From positions 1 to 39,049 of the forward strand of contig JADYYK010000152.1 of NCBI GenBank assembly GCA_020853705.1: a DNA stretch of 39,049 nt. Reading direction: 5' to 3'. Below, piece after piece: positions 33,556 through 39,049 of this stretch (position 1 is its first letter; each line of letters opens with the position of its first letter). The notes under the pieces are model-generated. The model searched no databases. It saw only the letters and a program-made list of their open reading frames with translations, and was not told the DNA's origin. Position numbers and translations under genes: made by a program. Origin of the DNA: Deltaproteobacteria bacterium (lineage in GTDB: Bacteria; Myxococcota_A; Polyangia; Haliangiales; JADYYK01).

Positions 33556-34748
33556 TGCGCGCCCGCGCTGCGGCGCTGGCCCTGCTGCTGGCGCCGCTTT
33601 TGCTGCTGGCCGCGACGCCGCCCGCACGCGCCGCGCTGACCCCGGAGCGCGCGTCCAACTTCCTGCTCATCCGCGACGACGGCACGGTGGCCGGCACGCG
33701 CTGGAACGACGCGGCGTCGGTCGACGCCACCGTGCGCAAGCTGGCCTCGGCCTACCTGTCGTTCGCCCCCGACGACGCCGAGCTGCTGGTCTTCTTCACG
33801 ACCTTCGACGCCGACGACTCGTGGTGGCTGCTGGCGATGGAGAACCATCTCGAGGGGCTGGGCTGGAAGAACGAACCCGAGGGGCAGGACTTCGACTTCA
33901 TGCCGCTCAGCAAGCTCGAGGGCGTGGTCAACCTGGGCGATCTGGCCTACTGGGGCAGCGTCTCCGCACAGGAGTTCACGCTGACCGCGCTGCAGGAGAT
34001 CGGCCATCGCTGGTGCTGCTACCTGCGCTTCGACGCTGGCGCCGGCACCCGCGCCGACCTGCTGGGGCGGGCGCAGAACCACTGGTCGTACTTCCTCGAC
34101 AGCGGCGGCTCACCGATGGAGGGCAACAGCTGGCGCGACAACGGCGACGGCAGCTTCACCACCACCACCGACGCCGCCGGCACCGGCTATGACGACCTCG
34201 CCCTGTACACCATGGGCCTCTTGCCGCCCGGGGACGTGCAGCCGCTGCGGCTGCTCGAGGGGCCGCAGGTCACTGGGCTGCGCGATCTCGATGGCCTGCC
34301 GCTGTCGGCCAGCTCGCCGCCGCAGCGCGGGACGCCGCTGACCGTGCGGGCCAGCGCGCGCATGGTCAACGTGGGTGACGTGGTGCGCGCCGAGGGCGAG
34401 CGCCGCCCCGCCTTCCCGACGCGCAACATCTTCCGCATGGGCGTCATCGTGATCGCGCGCCCGGGCGACGACCTGGCGACGTTCGGCCCCGTCGCCGAGC
34501 AGCTGGTCGATCGCATCCCGGTCGCCTTCCGGGCGGCGACGCGCCAGAAGGGCACGCTGCTCAACATCACCGACTCGCGGGTCGCGGATGCCGGGATGGG
34601 GGACGGGGGCAGCGAGGGCGGGGGCGGCGGGGACTGCGGCTGTCAGACCGGGCGGCGCTCGCGGCCGGTGGCGGGCGCCGCGCTGCTCGGGATCGCGCTG
34701 ACTATGGCTCTTCTCGCCATTCGATCTCGACGCCCTCTTCGTCGGTGA
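33555..34748 (+). CDS. MYXO-CTERM exported protein, protease-like with altered HExxH
   Basis: 397 residues. Signal peptide MRARAAALALLLAPLLLLAATPPARA, then a domain with LASAYLSFAPDDAELLVFFTTFD. The motif at 147-151 reads QEIGH (in LTALQEIGHRWCCYLRF), where related proteins I recall have HExGH; one third-base change (CAC or CAT to CAG) would account for Q147. Then come LLGRAQNHWSYFLDSGGSPMEGN and DDLALYTMGLLPPGDV, features of the same myxobacterial family. The end has GGGGDCGCQTG, a hydrophobic helix and RSRRPLRR, a MYXO-CTERM tail. It is probably surface-anchored. If the family is a zinc protease this copy may be inactive. Its 3' end overlaps the convergent 80-aa gene by 47 bases. Confidence 0.8.
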   Translation: MRARAAALALLLAPLLLLAATPPARAALTPERASNFLLIRDDGTVAGTRWNDAASVDATVRKLASAYLSFAPDDAELLVFFTTFDADDSWWLLAMENHLEGLGWKNEPEGQDFDFMPLSKLEGVVNLGDLAYWGSVSAQEFTLTALQEIGHRWCCYLRFDAGAGTRADLLGRAQNHWSYFLDSGGSPMEGNSWRDNGDGSFTTTTDAAGTGYDDLALYTMGLLPPGDVQPLRLLEGPQVTGLRDLDGLPLSASSPPQRGTPLTVRASARMVNVGDVVRAEGERRPAFPTRNIFRMGVIVIARPGDDLATFGPVAEQLVDRIPVAFRAATRQKGTLLNITDSRVADAGMGDGGSEGGGGGDCGCQTGRRSRPVAGAALLGIALTMALLAIRSRRPLRR

Positions 34749-34944
34749 TCTCCTTGCGCAGGAGCTCCAGCACGGCGGCGTCGCAGTTCTCGTCCTGCAG
34801 GTAGTCGAGCAGATCACGATCGATGTAGTAGTCGTGATCCTGGGTGTCCTCCTCCTCGAGGAGGTCCTTGAGCTGCTGGAGCTGCTCCGTGGTGATGGTC
34901 CCGAGCACCTTCCCGGTGTCCTTGTTGACGAGCTTCAGCGGCAT
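34702..34944 (-). CDS. Conserved small acidic protein, 80 residues
   Basis: 80 residues from ATG at 34944, chosen by a strong AGGAGGG ribosome site 7 nt upstream; a longer in-frame upstream region is of poor composition. It starts MPLKLVNKDTGKVLGTITTEQ, then acidic LLEEEDTQDHDYYIDRDLLDYLQDE and a helix ending TDEEGVEIEWREEP. I recall similar short proteins across Myxococcota and some other phyla but no function. No signal or membrane helix. Its stop lies 47 bases inside the convergent MYXO-CTERM gene. It faces away from prmA; the 248-base region between them holds no other gene that I can support. Confidence 0.75.
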   Translation of the reverse strand: MPLKLVNKDTGKVLGTITTEQLQQLKDLLEEEDTQDHDYYIDRDLLDYLQDENCDAAVLELLRKEITDEEGVEIEWREEP

Positions 34945-35192
34945 CGCACACCCTCCTGTGTCCCTCGGGGGGGAAGGTATCAGACGGCAATCGGGTTTGA
35001 CAGTCGCAGCGCAGCGAGACGAGTGCACCGATCGCCAGATGGGGTCAAGAAGGCGGCGTGGATCGGCGGGGAGCGCAAGGCGGGACGACGAAGGACTACT
35101 GGGCGTAATCCGAGGAGTCCCAACGCAGCGATCGTCGTCGAGGCGCGCTGGATCATTGACCGGATCTGGTGATCGGTGCACTAGATCGCGGT
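34945..35192. other. Intergenic region between the divergent 80-aa gene and prmA
   Basis: No gene, tRNA or strong hairpin is seen. A TTGACA at about 34997 has no matching -10. The right end holds the candidate prmA promoter (TTGACC at 35156). Confidence 0.5.
35156..35187 (+). promoter_or_regulatory. Candidate prmA promoter TTGACC with CTAGATC
   Basis: TTGACC at 35156-35161 and CTAGAT at 35181-35186 are spaced 19 nt apart (long). The latter is followed by 6 nt and GTG at 35193. Weak, but it fits the short -10 to start pattern seen at other genes here. Confidence 0.3.
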
Positions 35193-36107
35193 GTGACCGT
35201 GAAGCCAGAGGACGACTGGGTCGAGGTCGTGGCCTCTATCCCCAGCATGCTGGAGGACAACGCCACCGCCGCCGTGATGGAGGCCAACATCGGCGCCGAC
35301 GGCTTCGAGATCCGCGATCAGGGCAGCTTCAAGAAGTCGCAGCCCGGTCGCGTCGAGCTGGTCTTCGTGACCCGCGGTCGCGACGTCGCCGCGCTGACGC
35401 AGCGGATCGATCAGGCGCTGGCGCCGGTCGGGCTGCACACCGAGATCACCACGGTGCCCGCGCCCGAGTCGGCGTGGCGCGACAAGTGGAAGGAGTTCTT
35501 CAAGGTCTTCTACGTCACCCCGCGCATCGTCATCGTGCCCAGCTGGGAGAAGCACGAGCCGACCACCGCCGAGGTGGTGCTGAACCTGGATCCGGGCCGC
35601 GCCTTCGGCACCGGCCAGCACGAGTCGACCCGCCTGTGCCTGCGCGCGCTGGACGCCATCGAGACCCGTGGCCACGCGGCGCGGCGCGTGCTGGACGTCG
35701 GCTGCGGCTCGGGCATCCTGACGGTGGCGGCGCTCAAGCTGTGGCCGGAGTCGCGCGCGGTGATGCTCGACGTGGACGTCGACTCGGTGCGCGTCGCGAT
35801 GGAGAACCTGCAGCTCAACGGGCTGGAGTCGCGCGTGCGCGGCGAGACCCGGGCGCTGGGCAAGCTCGCGGGCAAGTACGACGTCGTGCTGGCCAACATC
35901 CAGCTCGACGTGCTGGAGGGCCTCTTGCCCGAGCTGGTGGCGCGCGTCGAGCGCGGCGGCGTGCTGATCATGGCCGGCCTGCTGGCGGGGCAGGAGAAGC
36001 TGCTGGAGGCGCAGCTCGGCGCCATGAAGGCGGGGCGCGAGTTCGCGGTGTGGGGGCGCGGCGCCGAGGGCGAGTGGACCGCGCTCGTGCTGTACCGCGG
36101 CAAGTAG
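35193..36107 (+). CDS. prmA: Ribosomal protein L11 methyltransferase
   Basis: 304 residues from GTG at 35193 (MTVKPEDDWVEVVASIPS); an earlier in-frame GTG at 35169 is possible. Signatures: AWRDKWKEFFKVFYVTPRIVIVPSW, LDPGRAFGTGQHESTRLCLRAL, SAM-binding VLDVGCGSGILTVAALKL and the ANIQLDVL motif. It methylates L11 (alpha-amino and lysine groups) in the cytosol using SAM. The order N-terminal domain, hinge, class I methyltransferase is that of PrmA. It is followed by rsmE after one base, the usual bacterial pairing. Confidence 0.94.
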   Translation: MTVKPEDDWVEVVASIPSMLEDNATAAVMEANIGADGFEIRDQGSFKKSQPGRVELVFVTRGRDVAALTQRIDQALAPVGLHTEITTVPAPESAWRDKWKEFFKVFYVTPRIVIVPSWEKHEPTTAEVVLNLDPGRAFGTGQHESTRLCLRALDAIETRGHAARRVLDVGCGSGILTVAALKLWPESRAVMLDVDVDSVRVAMENLQLNGLESRVRGETRALGKLAGKYDVVLANIQLDVLEGLLPELVARVERGGVLIMAGLLAGQEKLLEAQLGAMKAGREFAVWGRGAEGEWTALVLYRGK

Positions 36108-36108
36108 C

Positions 36109-36849
36109 GTGGCGCGGCCCCGGGTCGCGATCGGGTCGCTGACCGGGGACGACCATGTCCTGGCTGGCGAGGACCATCACTACCTGACCCGCGTGCTGCG
36201 CGTGGCGGTGGGTGACGAGGTCACGCTGTTCGACGGCGCTGGCGGGGAGGCCGACGCCCGCATCATGGCGGCCAGCCCGACCGAGGTGCACCTGCGCGTG
36301 CTGGTGCGGCGCGCGCGCGGGGGCGCGCTCGGGGCGCGCATCACGCTGCTGGTCGGGCTGCTCAAGCACGACAAGATGGACTGGGTGGTGCAGAAGGCGA
36401 CCGAGCTGGGCGTGGCGGAGATCGTCCCGGTGGCCTGTGCGCGCGCGGTGGTGCGGCTGGAGGGCGAGCGTGCGGCGACGCGGGCCCTGCGCTGGCAGAA
36501 GATCGCCAGCGAGGCGACCCGGCAGTGTGGCGGGGCGCGGGTGCCGGTGGTGGCCGAGGTGCAGCCGTTCGCGGCGGCGCTGGCGACGGCGGCGGAGCTG
36601 CGCCTGCTGTTCTGGGAGGACGCGCGCGCTGCCGCGGGGGCACGCGCGGCGCTCAGGGGGGCGGCGGGCGCGGGGTCGGTGGCGGCGCTGATCGGGCCCG
36701 AGGGCGGCTTCAGCGAGGCTGAGGCTGCTTCGGCGCTGGCCGCGGGCTGGCAGGCGGTCGGCCTGGGGCCGCGCATCCTGCGGGCAGAAACCGCGGCCCT
36801 GGCGGCGCTGACGGTGGTGGCCTGGGAACTTGGGGATCTGGCCACGTAA
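36109..36849 (+). CDS. rsmE: 16S rRNA m3U1498 methyltransferase RsmE
   Basis: 246 residues from GTG at 36109. N-terminal PUA-like part (LAGEDHHYLTRVLRVAVGDEVTLFDGAGG), then the SPOUT domain: LLVGLLKHDKMDWVVQKATELGVAEIVPV, RWQKIASEATRQCGGARVP, and the knot GPEGGFSEAEAASALAAGW ... LGPRILRAETAALAAL. Methylates N3 of U1498 in 16S rRNA. It begins one base after the prmA stop, so the two are translationally linked. A hairpin with a T-rich run overlaps the stop and probably ends the transcript. Confidence 0.95.
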   Translation: MARPRVAIGSLTGDDHVLAGEDHHYLTRVLRVAVGDEVTLFDGAGGEADARIMAASPTEVHLRVLVRRARGGALGARITLLVGLLKHDKMDWVVQKATELGVAEIVPVACARAVVRLEGERAATRALRWQKIASEATRQCGGARVPVVAEVQPFAAALATAAELRLLFWEDARAAAGARAALRGAAGAGSVAALIGPEGGFSEAEAASALAAGWQAVGLGPRILRAETAALAALTVVAWELGDLAT

Positions 36850-36863
36850 GGTTTTGATTTTTT
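36817..36863 (+). terminator. Candidate terminator at the end of rsmE
   Basis: Arms GTGGCC (36817-36822) and GGCCAC (36840-36845) enclose a 17-nt loop, followed by GTAAGGTTTTGATTTTTTT. The stem is in the last rsmE codons. The large loop lowers confidence; the T tract also serves the next promoter. Confidence 0.4.
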
Positions 36864-36881
36864 TCGCACAACCGCTATAAA
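36854..36881 (+). promoter_or_regulatory. Promoter TTGATT-N16-TATAAA before the RDD gene
   Basis: -35 TTGATT (36854-36859), 16-nt spacer, -10 TATAAA (36876-36881), unusually AT-rich for this genome. +1 would fall about 36888-36890, 2-4 nt before the ATG, so the leader is nearly absent. Confidence 0.6.
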
Positions 36882-36891
36882 TGGTGAGGCA

Positions 36892-37473
36892 ATGTCCGCG
36901 ACCTCGACACCGGTCGCCGTCGCGCATGCGGCGGCTCCGCGCAGGCTCCGGGTGGCCGGGTTCTGGCGCCGCACCGCGGCCGCGCTGATCGACCTCGCCG
37001 TGGTGGTGCCTGCGCTGCTGCTGGTGCGCGTGCTGCTGCATGCGCTGGCGCCGGCCGAGATGCCGCCGCTGAGCAGCAAGGGCGTCGATATCGCCATCGA
37101 GCTGTATCTGGACGGCAGCGCGGTCTTCGTGGCCTGGGTGCTGCTGTCGATCAGCGTGGCGCTGCTGTATCACACCCTGTTCTGGGGGCTGGCCGGACGC
37201 ACGCTGGGCCAGCGCGTCCTGAAGGTGCGCGTGGTCGATGTCTATGGCGATCAGCTGTCGCTGGCGCGCGCGCTGCTGCGCAGCTTTGGCTTCGTGACCG
37301 GGGCGCTACTGCTGGTGTGGCTGGCGGTGCGGGTGCTGTCACCCGAGCACCGCATGGTGGCGCCGTTCGCGGCGACTGTTCTGGTGACGCTGGGCTGGCT
37401 GTGGGCCGGCATCGACCGCGAGAAGCGCGGGCTGCACGACTGGCTGGCCGGCACGTACGTCGTGCGGACGTGA
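36892..37473 (+). CDS. RDD-family membrane protein
   Basis: 193 residues. After a short Ala-rich N-terminus the RDD motif reads RRLRVAGFWRRTAAALIDLAVVVPALLLVRVLLHA. Further helices are at about 75-97 (VFVAWVLLSISVALLYHTLFWGLAG), 130-145 and 160-172; RTLGQRVLKVRVVD lies between them, and the C-terminus is RGLHDWLAGTYVVRT, typical of the family. Four membrane helices are predicted; the role is not known, sometimes linked to osmotic or ion stress. It has its own promoter and is followed 6 bases later by the GspE-like gene, so the two are likely co-transcribed. Confidence 0.92.
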   Translation: MSATSTPVAVAHAAAPRRLRVAGFWRRTAAALIDLAVVVPALLLVRVLLHALAPAEMPPLSSKGVDIAIELYLDGSAVFVAWVLLSISVALLYHTLFWGLAGRTLGQRVLKVRVVDVYGDQLSLARALLRSFGFVTGALLLVWLAVRVLSPEHRMVAPFAATVLVTLGWLWAGIDREKRGLHDWLAGTYVVRT

Positions 37474-37479
37474 TGAGCG

Positions 37480-39049
<1,570 letters not shown>

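Noticed and set aside
34990..35010. TTGACA at about 34997 as a promoter
   Set aside because: No -10 hexamer at 15-19 nt on the plus strand and no gene appropriately placed.
34945..35192. tRNA or small RNA gene in the 248-base gap
   Set aside because: No cloverleaf, TTCGANNC-type T-loop or terminator hairpin was found.

Overview
The window looks like a chromosome segment of a very GC-rich Myxococcota (myxobacterium-like) organism. The strongest pointers are three proteins ending in MYXO-CTERM-type tails (a short Cys-containing Gly-rich stretch, one hydrophobic helix, an Arg cluster), very large secreted proteins built of MopE-type Asp/Cys repeats, many lipoproteins, and S21, ClpS/ClpA and PhaR-like genes in a deltaproteobacterial style. 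I cannot name the species. No tRNA or rRNA gene, CRISPR array, transposase, phage gene or integration site was seen.

Layout. 1-2.7 kb: 3' part of an acyl-CoA dehydrogenase, convergent with a tight minus-strand set (cNMP-binding/DUF1003 membrane protein, 84-aa small protein, nucleotidyltransferase). 2.8-10.6 kb: a minus-strand run of three exported proteins (VWA-MopE-Cys-rich MYXO-CTERM protein, MopE-SUMF1-like lipoprotein, second VWA-MopE-Cys-rich paralogue); the first two genes overlap in TGATG. 10.6-13.4 kb: clpS-clpA, the N-degron adaptor and AAA+ unfoldase. 13.4-18.4 kb: short envelope and stress genes (lipoprotein, tandem Usp, anchored protein, enoyl-CoA hydratase, outer-membrane protein, PhaR-type regulator, TatA). 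18.4-21.5 kb: MltD-like lytic transglycosylase with a long Lys/Ala repeat tail, then an OmpA-like lipoprotein. 21.5-27.6 kb, minus strand: prs, a catalytic M16 protease, a non-catalytic M16 partner lipoprotein, then a separately promoted acyl-CoA dehydrogenase. 27.6-30.7 kb: quinone-reductase-type gene interrupted by one amber codon, divergent from a FadR/GntR regulator that precedes a PHM-like copper monooxygenase lipoprotein. 30.7-34.9 kb: NlpC/P60-like exported protein, rpsU, a Cys/Met-metabolism PLP enzyme coupled to a MYXO-CTERM protease-like protein, and an 80-aa acidic protein. 35.2-39.0 kb: prmA-rsmE, an RDD membrane protein, and the N-terminal part of a GspE/PilB-type protein running off the right edge.

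How it fits together. Envelope biogenesis and surface proteins dominate (MYXO-CTERM, lipoproteins, MltD, OmpA, NlpC/P60, M16 pair, TatA, GspE-like), interleaved with acyl-CoA metabolism (two acyl-CoA dehydrogenases, a hydratase, PhaR- and FadR-type regulators) and translation or proteolysis housekeeping (S21, PrmA, RsmE, ClpSA). The signals most worth a second look are the triple MopE/VWA/SUMF1 locus, a 27-bp perfect palindrome filling the promoter of the FadR-type gene, a palindrome over the promoter of the second acyl-CoA dehydrogenase, and a recurrent arrangement in which a -10-like hexamer sits only 6-7 nt upstream of a start codon, which suggests leaderless transcripts for about eight genes. 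All functional statements are from reading the sequence and family knowledge; no database search was run.
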